A stretch of 64,000 bases of DNA from a candidate division FCPU426 bacterium (GCA_027452205.1 DAIDGV010000019.1:27973-91972); one strand, 5' to 3'. Shown: positions 38,259 through 47,676, counted from the stretch's first letter. The notes: generated by a model from the sequence alone, not told the origin. A program made the numbers and translations.

Positions 38259-39933
38259 CAATGAAAAGGTAATTGATCTTTTGGCCAATTTGGATATTTC
38301 AGAGTTGCAGTCCCTTTTGGGAGCGGAGATCCTTAAAAACATTACCTTAATTCAGAAACAACCAGGTGAGTCCTTTCAAACTGAACGAAAACTTGCCGAG
38401 TTGGTATTCGGAAAATACAAGAAAGAGATATTTCTCGATGATAAAGTCCGTGAAAAATTGTTATCGGTTTTTGGGGATGACCAATTAGAAGCACTTGCTC
38501 AATCTCTAAAGGATGGCCAGGGTGCGGTTGGGTCCAGGAAAAAGAATATTGCTCTAATTTCCAAGGAGAAGTTTAAGGGTTCTTTCGCCACTAATTTTGT
38601 GAAATTACTCGGGATTTCTGAAGAATTTGTACCATCATCATCCTATGAATTTGTGCCCTTTGAAATCTTAAATGCAAATTGGCCGGTATTTGACCTTTTT
38701 GAATACCAAATGGATATCTCGAAAAAGATTTATAACGCGGCTTTAAAAGGGGATGAAAGATTTTTGGTCCATATGCCCACGGGATCAGGAAAGACTCGAA
38801 CTAGCTTAGAGGGTGTTATGGCAGCCTGGCAGGAATCTAAAGAGAAAAATACTTTCATTGTTTGGCTTGCCCCAACCCAAGAGTTGTGTGAACAGGCCGC
38901 GAACACGATTAAATCCCTTTGGCCCGATAGAGGGAAAAGGACCGTGGTTCTTCATAACATATGGCAAGGTTCTCGCCCGGAGTATTCCCTCGCGGCGGGG
39001 GGCTTTGTAGTGGCAACTATGTCTACCCTTTGGGCAATGTTAAACAGTTCGAAAAGCAAAGACCATGAAGCTCTTAAGATGATAAGGGATAATGCTTTTT
39101 GTGTTGTGGTTGATGAGGCGCACCATTCCATCGCAAGAACTTATAAAAAGCTTATCGAAACATTGGTGGGGTCAAACCGTAGTTTGGGGCGAGTTCCTTC
39201 TCTCTTTGGATTAACTGCAACACCTGGTAGAAATGACGACACAAGCGAGAATTATGAATTAACAGATATGTTTCTTAATAACCGGATATCTATTGATGTG
39301 GAAAAAATGTCTGACGGCCAAAAAGGCGAAGATCCAATAAGGTATTTGCAACGGTGTGAATACTTAGCAAAGTTGAATCACTTTGAACTTGAAACCGGCT
39401 CCGAATTTATACCTTCTCAATTGGCCGCTGGAAATGAATTTGAATTAAAACAGAAAGCCTTAAAGGAACTAAGCGGCGATGTGGAGCGAAACCAAATTAT
39501 CGTTAAAGCCATCATGCAACAGGTTGAAGATAAAAAGCCAACTTTGGTATTTACTTGTGGCGTTGAACATTCCCAAATGTTGTCCGCCATTCTTGGCGCC
39601 TTTAACGTAAACGCTGTTTCTATAAGCGGAAATACTCCTCAAGATGTTCGGGTGAACGCTATTGGTGGCTTCAAAGCGGCTGATGGCAGCGTTCCCGTTC
39701 TTTTAAACTATGATATTTTATCTACTGGTTTTGATGCCCCTAAATTAAAGACATTAGTAATTGCGAGGCCAATCTTTTCCGTGGTCCAATACGGTCAAAT
39801 CTTGGGCCGGGCTTTGCGGGGTCCCAAAATGGGTGGTCAGACGGAGTGCACGGTAATTGATATTAAAGACAATTTCACCAGAGTTCCCGGAATCGAATTT
39901 GCTTTTAGTTATTTCAAGAATTATTGGAGGTAA
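38236..39933 (+). CDS. DEAH superfamily II helicase
   Basis: 565 residues. Motif I GSGKT at 183-187, APTQELCEQA, DEAH at 293-296, LTATPGR and the terminal QILGRALRGPKMGG. The first 150 residues are helical with no catalytic motif and may bind DNA or partners. ATG 38248 is an alternative start. Codon use is more AT-rich than sspB-sspD. It overlaps the upstream gene, and the GHKL gene starts 2 bases after its stop, implying translation as a unit. Confidence 0.88.
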   Translation: MEPLMATDNEKVIDLLANLDISELQSLLGAEILKNITLIQKQPGESFQTERKLAELVFGKYKKEIFLDDKVREKLLSVFGDDQLEALAQSLKDGQGAVGSRKKNIALISKEKFKGSFATNFVKLLGISEEFVPSSSYEFVPFEILNANWPVFDLFEYQMDISKKIYNAALKGDERFLVHMPTGSGKTRTSLEGVMAAWQESKEKNTFIVWLAPTQELCEQAANTIKSLWPDRGKRTVVLHNIWQGSRPEYSLAAGGFVVATMSTLWAMLNSSKSKDHEALKMIRDNAFCVVVDEAHHSIARTYKKLIETLVGSNRSLGRVPSLFGLTATPGRNDDTSENYELTDMFLNNRISIDVEKMSDGQKGEDPIRYLQRCEYLAKLNHFELETGSEFIPSQLAAGNEFELKQKALKELSGDVERNQIIVKAIMQQVEDKKPTLVFTCGVEHSQMLSAILGAFNVNAVSISGNTPQDVRVNAIGGFKAADGSVPVLLNYDILSTGFDAPKLKTLVIARPIFSVVQYGQILGRALRGPKMGGQTECTVIDIKDNFTRVPGIEFAFSYFKNYWR

Positions 39934-39935
39934 TT

Positions 39936-41651
39936 TTGGCTAAGTCACAAGCTATTTTCCCGGCCGCAAATGCAATTGAATCATACCGAAATTCTGGATA
40001 CCGCCATGCTGCAAGTGCAATAGCGGAGCTAATCGACAACAGTTTTGATGCTAAAGCAAAAAATGTTTGGATCATTGTAAAGGAAGGCTCAAGAACTCAT
40101 GCGAGCAGGGAAACCCGTTGCATTGATAAAGTTTATGTGGTGGATGACGGCGGTGGAATGGATAACGCAACAATGGTTCTTGCTTTGCAGTTTGGAGGCG
40201 GAACCCAACAAGAGAGAAAAGGTTTGGGTCGTTTTGGAATGGGATTGCCAAATGCTTCGGTGTCTCAATGCAAGCAAGTGAGAATTTATTCAGCAGTAAA
40301 AGAAAATAAATACTCCACCACATACTTAGATGTTGATGAAATTAAAAGCGAAAAGATGGATGTTGTCCCTGCACCCGAATCGGTTGACATTAAAAAACTT
40401 GAAAAAGAACTTAATAACGTAATTTCAATACCGAAGATTGGAACGGTTGTAGCTTGGAACAAAATTGATCGTTTTGACATAAGAAAAACCTCGTCTTTAT
40501 TCGAACATTTGTGTGATGAGCTAGGGAAAAGGTATCGGTATTATTTAGATAAGGAAAAAAAGTCTCATGTAACGAATCAGAAGCTAAACATTAAATTGAT
40601 TTCATTGGACGACGCAAGTTTGAACAAAGATGTTTTGCCATTAGATCCTTTGTTTTTGATGCTCCCAAGCCAAGCTCCTCTCATTGATAAAAAAGAGGTT
40701 CAGTATAAAGTTTGGGGAAAAAATGAACACAAAAGGGTTCCCTTCCCCGAAAAAAAGCCCATTGGTTATTTGTATTTTAAGTTTTCGATTGCGACCAAAG
40801 AAATTCGTCATGAGGGTGGTGCCTCTGCATTTGGAAAGTTTGTAAACAATCACACGGGTATCTCAATTCTTAGGAATTGGCGTGAAATTGATTTTGATAA
40901 TTTTAAGGTTTATGACGCGGAAGATAGGGACCGGTTTTGGGGTGCGGAGATTAATTTCGACACTTCCTTGGATGAACTAATGGGAGTGAATTATTTGAAG
41001 CAAGGAGTACGGTTCAAAGCTACCGAACCTTCTGAAGATCAGTATTCCGAAAACCAAGTCACGGACTTATGGGCCACGATTACCGAGGTTCTAAAAGACA
41101 ATATTTACCCGATGAAAAACGAAATAAAGAAACAAGCAAAAACACGGGGAACGGATTCCAAGAAGGGGAATGCGGCTCAGATTGCCACAGATGTTATAAG
41201 AAAAAATAACAAAGAAACATTAACTACGGTCGAGGCAGGAAAAGAACATAAAAGTCCTGAACAGATCGCAAAAGCAGTTGCAAAGGATTTGGGAGAAGAC
41301 TCCCAAGACCCAAAAATTTTAGGAACAATAAAGGAGTGGTTGGAGAAGGGTTTCCAAATGCATTTGGTTTATGACAGTTGGGAAGGTCCTCATTTCATTT
41401 CCGTGAAAAGAGAAGGAAGCCAATGCATAGTCAAATTAAACCAAAATCATCGATTCTTTTCCGAGTTTTATGATCCGGTGTGTAATCGGTCTGATTCAAA
41501 ATCGATTGATGCCTTAGACCTTTTATTGCTCTCTTATATCGGAGCCCAGGAATCCGACCGCCTCCATGCGACCTACTATGACCATGTAAGGGAAAAGTGG
41601 GGAGAAAAATTGAGGGATTTTTTGAAAGAATTAAATGACGGCAAAAAATGA
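39936..41651 (+). CDS. GHKL (MORC/MutL-like) ATPase
   Basis: 571 residues, starting at TTG 39936 with GGAGGT 5 bases upstream; an ATG start would lose the conserved N-terminus. Bergerat-fold motifs: AELIDNSFDAK (E31, N35), VVDDGGGMD (about 68-76) and GLGRFGMGLPNAS (about 96-108). The following half resembles the S5-like and adaptor region of MORC/Hsp90-type proteins. GHKL ATPases of this kind have been described in restriction-like systems, where they are thought to reshape DNA with helicases. It is AT-rich like its neighbours. Confidence 0.85.
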   Translation: MAKSQAIFPAANAIESYRNSGYRHAASAIAELIDNSFDAKAKNVWIIVKEGSRTHASRETRCIDKVYVVDDGGGMDNATMVLALQFGGGTQQERKGLGRFGMGLPNASVSQCKQVRIYSAVKENKYSTTYLDVDEIKSEKMDVVPAPESVDIKKLEKELNNVISIPKIGTVVAWNKIDRFDIRKTSSLFEHLCDELGKRYRYYLDKEKKSHVTNQKLNIKLISLDDASLNKDVLPLDPLFLMLPSQAPLIDKKEVQYKVWGKNEHKRVPFPEKKPIGYLYFKFSIATKEIRHEGGASAFGKFVNNHTGISILRNWREIDFDNFKVYDAEDRDRFWGAEINFDTSLDELMGVNYLKQGVRFKATEPSEDQYSENQVTDLWATITEVLKDNIYPMKNEIKKQAKTRGTDSKKGNAAQIATDVIRKNNKETLTTVEAGKEHKSPEQIAKAVAKDLGEDSQDPKILGTIKEWLEKGFQMHLVYDSWEGPHFISVKREGSQCIVKLNQNHRFFSEFYDPVCNRSDSKSIDALDLLLLSYIGAQESDRLHATYYDHVREKWGEKLRDFLKELNDGKK

Positions 41652-42804
41652 AATGAACCACGAATTCATTTATTTGGATAACGCTTCAACGACAAAGGTC
41701 GATGAGCGGATTATCCCTTTGATTAATGAATGTATGTTGACATCATTTGGTAACTCAAACAGCATAGACCATGATTTGGGAACTGCGGCCGATCGTGCGG
41801 TGTGGGAAGCCAAAGAAAAAATTGGGCTATTGGTTGGATGCAACCCTCAAAAAATAATTTTTACTTCTGGATCAACCGAAGGAATAAATGCGGTTCTTCT
41901 TGGTTTTCAAAGCAAAGAAAATAAGAAAATAAATATTGGTTTATCTCGGTTAGAACACAAGGCGGTCCTGGCCACTTGTGAATTTTTGGAAGCCCGGGGG
42001 CTGGCTTCTTTGTTTTGGTTGGACTCGGACAATAACGGCGAGATTATCCTTAACTCAATTGAACAGAATATCCTCCAAAACAAGCTTGACCTCTTGGTCG
42101 TTATGGCCGTTAACAATGAAACTGGAGTTATAAACCCAATTCAAGAAGTTGCCGAAGTTGCAAAACGGAACTCCGTTCCTTTGTTTTGCGACGCAACCCA
42201 GGGTGTCGGGAAGGTCCCAATCAACTTTGAAGACCTTGAGCTAGACTATCTTGTTTTTTCCTCCCATAAAATTTATGGGCCGAAGGGTGTTGGGGCCTTA
42301 GTTGTTAAAGATAAAAACAGCTTAAACCCTCTTATTCATGGGGGGGGCCAACAAAACAATCTTCGATCCGGGACTATGAATGTCCCGGGTGTTGTTGGTT
42401 TCGGAGAAGCTTGTCGATTACGAAATGAAGAAATGTTTATAGACGAAACCAGGATTGGGACTTTGAGAGACAGGCTAAAGGGTTTTATTGAGTCTGCCAA
42501 AATAAACGTAGTTCTCTTGGGTTCTTCTTCAAAGACCTCGGGTTTTTTGCCGATTTCCTTCCCTGGGATTCCGAATAAGGCCATTGTCTCAAGACTTCGT
42601 AATCGGGTAGGAATTTCAACGGGGGCGGCTTGCTCCTCTGGGGTTGAAGCACCTTCTCATGTTTTGACTGCAATGGCGTTGCCGCTTCCGGTAATCGAGG
42701 GGTTCTTGCGAATTAGCATTGGGAAATTTAATACAGAATCAGAGGTTGAGTTGGCCGCAAAACTAATTACCCAAACCGTGGAAGATATAAAGAAATGTCT
42801 TTGA
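41635..42804 (+). CDS. sspA: Cysteine desulfurase, SspA/IscS-like
   Basis: 389 residues. FIYLDNASTT is the N-terminal block; the PLP lysine is K212 in FSSHKIYGPKG; the catalytic cysteine is C333 in STGAACSSGVE. It should deliver sulfur from cysteine to the DndC-like protein for phosphorothioation. ATG 41653 is an alternative start. It sits at the far end of the operon, away from sspBCD. Its location with the defence genes favours an SspA role over general Fe-S assembly. Confidence 0.87.
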   Translation: MTAKNEMNHEFIYLDNASTTKVDERIIPLINECMLTSFGNSNSIDHDLGTAADRAVWEAKEKIGLLVGCNPQKIIFTSGSTEGINAVLLGFQSKENKKINIGLSRLEHKAVLATCEFLEARGLASLFWLDSDNNGEIILNSIEQNILQNKLDLLVVMAVNNETGVINPIQEVAEVAKRNSVPLFCDATQGVGKVPINFEDLELDYLVFSSHKIYGPKGVGALVVKDKNSLNPLIHGGGQQNNLRSGTMNVPGVVGFGEACRLRNEEMFIDETRIGTLRDRLKGFIESAKINVVLLGSSSKTSGFLPISFPGIPNKAIVSRLRNRVGISTGAACSSGVEAPSHVLTAMALPLPVIEGFLRISIGKFNTESEVELAAKLITQTVEDIKKCL

Positions 42805-42819
42805 AACGAGTCACACAAA

Positions 42820-43575
42820 ATGAGTTCCTTCTACAGCGGTAAGCGTACCCGAAACCTCTTTGACCCAAAAAGTAAAGAACCGTTCCGCCTTTCTCGGTCC
42901 AAGATCGACCTCTTTGTCTCCTGCCCCCGGTGCTTTTACCAGGACCGCCGTTTGGGCGTTGGCCAGCCTCCCGGGTATCCATTTAGCCTCAATTCGGCTG
43001 TGGACACCCTTCTCAAGAAGGAATTCGACGACTATCGCGGGAAAAAACAGCCTCATCCTTTGATGAAAGCCAATAAGATCGACGCAGTTCCTTTCCAACA
43101 CGAAAAGCTCGATGAGTGGCGGGATTCCCTTCGGCGCGGCGTCACTTTTCATCACAAACCAACCAATTTTAAAGTTACGGGCGGGGTGGACGACGTTTGG
43201 GTCAGGCCCAACGGTGAACTCATAATCGCCGACTACAAAGCCACGTCGAAGAATGGGGAAGTGGGCATCGAGGCGGATTGGCAGGATGGTTACAAGCGCC
43301 AGATGGAGGTTTATCAATGGCTTTTTAGAAGAAATGGTTTCAAAGTGTCTTCTACGGGCTATTTTGTCTATTGCAATGGAAAAACAGATCGGCCAGATTT
43401 TAACTCGAAATTGGAATTTGAAATTTCTGTGATTCCATATAAGGGAAATGACGATTGGGTTGAACCGACATTGCTTAAAGCTCGGAAATGTTTGGACTCC
43501 AAAGTCATACCTAAGGCCGATTTGGGCTGTGACTACTGTACATACGTTGAAGCCGTTTCTTTAGTTAATAAATAA
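42820..43575 (+). CDS. Cas4-like PD-(D/E)XK nuclease
   Basis: 251 residues. C35 and C38 (CPRCFYQ) and C237 and C240 (CDYC) would form a Cas4/AddB-like Fe-S cluster. The nuclease core is GGVDDVW, then ELIIADYKAT with D138 and K140, then QMEVYQWL. It ends the operon, 15 bases after sspA, and returns to higher GC. It is probably a second nuclease of the Ssp-type locus. Confidence 0.85.
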   Translation: MSSFYSGKRTRNLFDPKSKEPFRLSRSKIDLFVSCPRCFYQDRRLGVGQPPGYPFSLNSAVDTLLKKEFDDYRGKKQPHPLMKANKIDAVPFQHEKLDEWRDSLRRGVTFHHKPTNFKVTGGVDDVWVRPNGELIIADYKATSKNGEVGIEADWQDGYKRQMEVYQWLFRRNGFKVSSTGYFVYCNGKTDRPDFNSKLEFEISVIPYKGNDDWVEPTLLKARKCLDSKVIPKADLGCDYCTYVEAVSLVNK

Positions 43576-43590
43576 AAAAACGGGCAAAAG

Positions 43591-43701
43591 ATGAAAGCCT
43601 ATGAAACGTATTTAAATCGCTGGGTTTCTTCAAAAAACGAACCTTTTATCGATAAAACAACTCGTCATAAAAATATTTATATTCAGGGTGGTTTTCTTTA
43701 G
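43591..43701 (+). CDS. Very small ORF, possible remnant
   Basis: 36 codons (MKAYETYLNRWVSSKNEP...IQGGFL) with a clear ATG. No family is recognised. It could be a real small protein or a broken gene end between the Ssp locus and the coupling ATPase. Confidence 0.2.
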   Translation: MKAYETYLNRWVSSKNEPFIDKTTRHKNIYIQGGFL

Positions 43702-43803
43702 CGAACTTTTGAGCTAGCTTATATTTAAGGTTTTAACTATTTAACGTGCAGTTATATTTATCGGCTTTTTATGAATCGGGTGTAACAACCCTTTGCTGTT
43801 TGT

Positions 43804-45759
43804 ATGCGGGGCAGTTGTATGGATATCGTCCGTTTATTGGATCAAGTCAAACGAGATTTACCCTCCGTCCTTGTAGGTTTCGCTACCTATGCCGCGATAA
43901 AGCTTGGCCTCGAACTCTCCGGTGTTATTGTCGTAGCCTTTAATCCCTTCGACCTGCTTTCGGTCATTGTTCTGGGGATTACCTACCTTCTCGAAAAACA
44001 CTTCCCGTTAAATCCCATTCTTGCCCTGGCTCCGTCCCTGATTCTGACGTCCTTAGTCCACGACTTCTTTGGAACCTTCATTGGGACCGAAGGTTTTGTG
44101 GGCGATGTGGGTTTAGGTATGGCGTTCTTTATTGGCCTTTGCTCCTACTTTGTTTTCGTTACGCTGAAGAAGAGTTCCGATCTCCACAAGGAATCGCCGA
44201 AAGAAGAGACGGGTAAATACCCCATCTACCTTGACGTGACGGGGAAGTACTTCATCCCCACCGAGTTCCTCAAATACCACCTGGAGGTCATTGGATCTTC
44301 GGGGATGGGGAAGACCAATATCCTCAATTGGATCATCGAGCAATCCGTCCGGTATGGCTTGGGAATGTTTGTCTTTGACGCGAAGTCAAACTTCAACAAA
44401 CAACTACCCTACTTTGCCTCCAAGTACGGAAGGCTTGGCGACCTCAAATACCTCGACCTTGCTGATATCAAAAGAAGCCAGTCCTATAACCCCGACTACA
44501 AAGAAAAAGCGGATGAGATTTTTAACGGCTTGATGAAGTCCCTCTTTTACCAACCGGAACAGGAGCCCTACTACCGGGACCAAGCCAGCGATGTATTGAG
44601 CAACCTGACCAATCTTCTCTTGATGGAATTTCCGGTCGTGACCCGGATGGACTACCAGAACTTGATCTCCAATGAGATACGGTCCTTTAAGACAATCCAA
44701 TACCTGAGCCTGAAATACAAACATACGGTGTCGGGTAAATACTTCCTGGGGAAATGGGTGGAGAAGTCGGCCACCGACCGGGACATGATCCTTTCGGGCC
44801 TGACCAGCAAGCTATCCCGGTTCACGACCAGGGAATGGTCGCCGCTTATCAATACGAAGCACCCGGATATCGTCATGAAGGACGTGGTTGAGAAGAACCA
44901 GATATTCCTTTTTGGGACTTCCTCCCTCGTCAACCAGGAGGACGCCAAGCCGCTCATTATCTCCGCCCTCGTCGATTTGGCGGGAGTTATCGGCAAGCGG
45001 ATACCCGACCCGCCGAAGAAACCCTTCATGATTATCCTCGATGAGTTTTACGCCGCGTCCTACCCCGGTTTCAACGATTGCCTCGCCTTGGCCCGTGAGG
45101 CGAATGTTTGCTTCGTCCTGGCCCACCACAGCCTGGGCCAACTCGCGGCTATCAGCCCCGAGTTCAAGGACGACATCCTGACCAATACCAACCACAAGAT
45201 GGTGATGAACATCACTGAGAAGGAAACAGTCGATTACTTCGCCTCGCTTTTCGGGACCAAGCTGACGAAGAAGGATGTCTATTCCTATGACACCCGGATT
45301 CCACAGGCCAAGGGCAGGACGGAGAAGCAGGATGAGGAGTATGTCATCCACCCGAACTATCTCCGGGATATGCCCAGGGGACAGGCGGTGTGCCGGATCA
45401 TGTATAAGACGGGGCCGAAGATTTTCAAAATGCACCTCAAGGAAATGAAGAAGCCACCCCAAGACTTCGACTTTATCAGCGCGGTCCCGGTCAGGAATAA
45501 CCACCTCAAGGAGAATGAGTTCAACGAAATCAAAATTCTCAAGCTCGTGAACAAGGAAGCCCCCAAGCCGCCTACCCCTGGAAACCCGGTGGCCGCCCCT
45601 CCGTCCCCGCCACCGGTCGAAACGACCGAATCCCCGATCCCCTTGGACCAGGATGCCATCGCCAGTGAGCCGGACGGCAAGGTCAAGAGTGCCGGCACGG
45701 CGAAGAAGAAGGGGGCCAAGGTTGAGGCCAAGAAGCCGATGGAGGACAACCCGTTATGA
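43804..45759 (+). CDS. VirD4/TraD-like coupling ATPase
   Basis: 651 residues; the second in-frame ATG (43819) is also possible. Four membrane helices fill about residues 20-120. Walker A GSSGMGKT is at 164-171 and Walker B is FMIILDEFYA. ALAREANVCFVLAHHSLGQL is the TraM-recognition or TrwB-type block. The C-terminus is a Pro-rich, then Lys-rich tail. It should pump DNA to a conjugation channel. The next gene overlaps by four bases. No relaxase or channel genes lie nearby. Confidence 0.82.
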   Translation: MRGSCMDIVRLLDQVKRDLPSVLVGFATYAAIKLGLELSGVIVVAFNPFDLLSVIVLGITYLLEKHFPLNPILALAPSLILTSLVHDFFGTFIGTEGFVGDVGLGMAFFIGLCSYFVFVTLKKSSDLHKESPKEETGKYPIYLDVTGKYFIPTEFLKYHLEVIGSSGMGKTNILNWIIEQSVRYGLGMFVFDAKSNFNKQLPYFASKYGRLGDLKYLDLADIKRSQSYNPDYKEKADEIFNGLMKSLFYQPEQEPYYRDQASDVLSNLTNLLLMEFPVVTRMDYQNLISNEIRSFKTIQYLSLKYKHTVSGKYFLGKWVEKSATDRDMILSGLTSKLSRFTTREWSPLINTKHPDIVMKDVVEKNQIFLFGTSSLVNQEDAKPLIISALVDLAGVIGKRIPDPPKKPFMIILDEFYAASYPGFNDCLALAREANVCFVLAHHSLGQLAAISPEFKDDILTNTNHKMVMNITEKETVDYFASLFGTKLTKKDVYSYDTRIPQAKGRTEKQDEEYVIHPNYLRDMPRGQAVCRIMYKTGPKIFKMHLKEMKKPPQDFDFISAVPVRNNHLKENEFNEIKILKLVNKEAPKPPTPGNPVAAPPSPPPVETTESPIPLDQDAIASEPDGKVKSAGTAKKKGAKVEAKKPMEDNPL

Positions 45760-46592
45760 CCCCCTATCTCAAGATGACCGACGAGGAGGCCCGGTGTTTG
45801 GCCTGGATTCATTCCAACAAGTTCACCGTCCCCGAGCTTTTCTGGAAGAAGTTCTACCCGGATAAGAGCTTCCAGTACGCCTGCCGCGTCCTCAAAAATT
45901 ACTCAAGCCCCGACCGGGGACTGCTCCACGTCCAAAAGCCCCACCGCTTCCTCAACTCTTATTACTTCCTGACAGCCGGGGCTATCCGGGTCTTGGACGG
46001 CATGAACCGAATCCTGGTCAGGAGCACCCGTTATCCGGTCAAGATCAACCCTTACGAAAGGGAGCATGATGAGATGGTCCAGCAGGTCAGGATCGCCTTT
46101 GAGGCCAACGGCGACCTGAAAGAGGTTTTTTGGGTGAGTGATTTTGAGATGAGATGCGGCATAACCCCCTCCGCCAAGGCCCAATTCCTGGAAGGGTCTT
46201 TGGACAAGGCGAACTGGCGTTCCCACTGGTCCCAATGGCGAGATAAAAGCCGAAGGACGCCCGACGGCTTTTTCGAGGCGGAAATTACCGGCAAAAAATA
46301 TGGGTTCGTCCTGGAGATCGAGAATGTCCCGAACCCCGAGTGGAAGATTCAGATCATGGTGGGCTACCTGGAGAATTCCTTTCCCGATGACTTCAAACTG
46401 GTCGTTTCAGCTAGCCGCCCGAACGCCATCCGAATGTACAAGGCCTTGCAGTTGAAGATCAGGCGGGAAGAACAGTCCAAGTGGTTCATCAGCTACCTGG
46501 AAAGGGCAACGACTCTGCCCTTCAAGAAGGTCTTCCATAGCCTGACAAGACCCATACCGGCCAGCCAACCTCAGCAGGACCCCGCCGCGTAA
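45756..46592 (+). CDS. Replication-relaxation family protein
   Basis: 278 residues. N-terminal winged-helix-like region (FTVPELFWKKFYPDKSFQYACRVL), then a nuclease-like core with PDGFF and FVLEIEN (D, then E-x-E). These fit the replication-relaxation family found on mobile elements. It is translationally coupled to the coupling ATPase, so the two probably process and deliver element DNA. Confidence 0.7.
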   Translation: MTPYLKMTDEEARCLAWIHSNKFTVPELFWKKFYPDKSFQYACRVLKNYSSPDRGLLHVQKPHRFLNSYYFLTAGAIRVLDGMNRILVRSTRYPVKINPYEREHDEMVQQVRIAFEANGDLKEVFWVSDFEMRCGITPSAKAQFLEGSLDKANWRSHWSQWRDKSRRTPDGFFEAEITGKKYGFVLEIENVPNPEWKIQIMVGYLENSFPDDFKLVVSASRPNAIRMYKALQLKIRREEQSKWFISYLERATTLPFKKVFHSLTRPIPASQPQQDPAA

Positions 46593-46690
46593 ATCCTCTA
46601 GCCTGCCCATCCCTCCATGTCGTATTCCCCTGTCCTGTGAGCGCCCACTTGTGCCTTGGAGTTGGTTTAGTGCCAGTAAACTAGGAATTT

Positions 46691-46820
46691 TCATTTTTCC
46701 GCTTTTTTTAGCCCGTTTCCCATGCGGCGATGGCGAACCCCCCTCTCTACGCATCAAGATGCGAAAACCGAGAGGGGGGTTCGCCCTCGCCGATGGTAAA
46801 CAAAAAAAGCGGAAAAATGA
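46691..46820. repeat. 130-base near-perfect palindrome
   Basis: Arms of about 64 bases (46691-46755 and 46758-46820) meet at GCATC-AA-GATGC. Long perfect blocks include TTTTTCCGCTTTTTTT and GGCGAACCCCCCTCTC, with a few mismatches in between. It lies about 100 bases after the replication-relaxation stop. It would form a very long hairpin in RNA or a cruciform in DNA. A terminator, origin or transfer-related structure is possible; none is proven. Confidence 0.85.
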
Positions 46821-46849
46821 TGAAGTCGAAAATCTTTAAAACCTAAGAC

Positions 46850-47100
46850 AACTGGAAAAGAGAGTAGGGGATAAGTGGGTGGTGGGATGGGCAATGGAGG
46901 TTGAGGAGAAATGGAACTGGAGGCGCTAAAACCGGTGCCGATACAGCCGGGTCAAGGCAAAACAGAGCAGAGATAGAAGTGGTATGTAGGTCGTTAGTGG
47001 TGCAGGGGAAGTGGTGCCGATATGGGGGTGAAGGACGGGTTATTGGTGGGAGTAGGAGCCAAACACAGTTAGGAAGTTGTAGGGGGTGGGATTTTAGGTG
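46850..47100 (+). other. Purine-rich non-coding stretch with G-quadruplex motif
   Basis: About 250 bases with strong G and A excess on the + strand and no plausible gene. GGGG (46867), GGG (46877), GGG (46884) and GGG (46889) with loops of 6, 4 and 2 fit a canonical G-quadruplex. Confidence 0.5.
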
Positions 47101-47140
47101 TTATGAATTTATTCCGATAGCAGGTTTACTCCAATTGGAT

Positions 47141-47163
47141 AAAAGCCCTACGGGCTTTTTCTT
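47141..47163 (+). terminator. Rho-independent terminator
   Basis: AAAAGCCC-TAC-GGGCTTTTT followed by CTTTC. Confidence 0.75.
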
Positions 47164-47272
47164 TCGGGTGGGCGGTGACCGGACTTGGCTTGTATCCGAT
47201 CCGAAGCCACGCCTGCCCCGCCGCTAACGCGGCTCTATGCAGGCTGGCTTTCTAGGAGCCATTTTGACAGTC

Positions 47273-47324
47273 GTGGGGAGTTTCACTCCCCACACCCCTC
47301 CCGGCCTGGCCTTTCGGCCAGGCC
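47273..47324. repeat. Two tandem perfect 9-bp hairpins
   Basis: GTGGGGAGT-TTC-ACTCCCCAC (47273-47293) and GGCCTGGCC-TTTC-GGCCAGGCC (47303-47324). They lie in non-coding DNA between the palindrome and the RIT element. A third, looser pair (GCCCTTGG/CCAAGGGC) follows near 47450-47475. Confidence 0.8.
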
Positions 47325-47676
47325 GTCGAAAGAAAATTAGCGGCGGTTGGGAGTATGGGATGAGTGCCTTGCTTTAGGTTTAGGCATAGGGGTTATGAGT
47401 CACCTATACCGGACAGCACACCCAAGAATGAATTCTTATTGAGGGGGAACGCCCTTGGCAAGAGCGGCCAAGGGCTGGGTCTTCCCCCTGGGACAAGCTA
47501 CCCGCAAAGAGCGCGGGCATCTTGTTATGTGAAGTGGTTAGTTATGTGAAGTCCGGCCAAATAAACTCCTGTTTTTCGTTGTATGTCTGGCCATCCGTCG
47601 TTTTTCACTTCACATAATTCGGGTTGGTAGACTGCTCTTCCTCTTGGAACTCAAAGAGGAGAAAAGGAGCACTACC

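Noticed and set aside
46407..46839. Short ORFs over the long palindrome
   Set aside because: Their translations come from palindromic or antisense sequence and lack ribosome sites.
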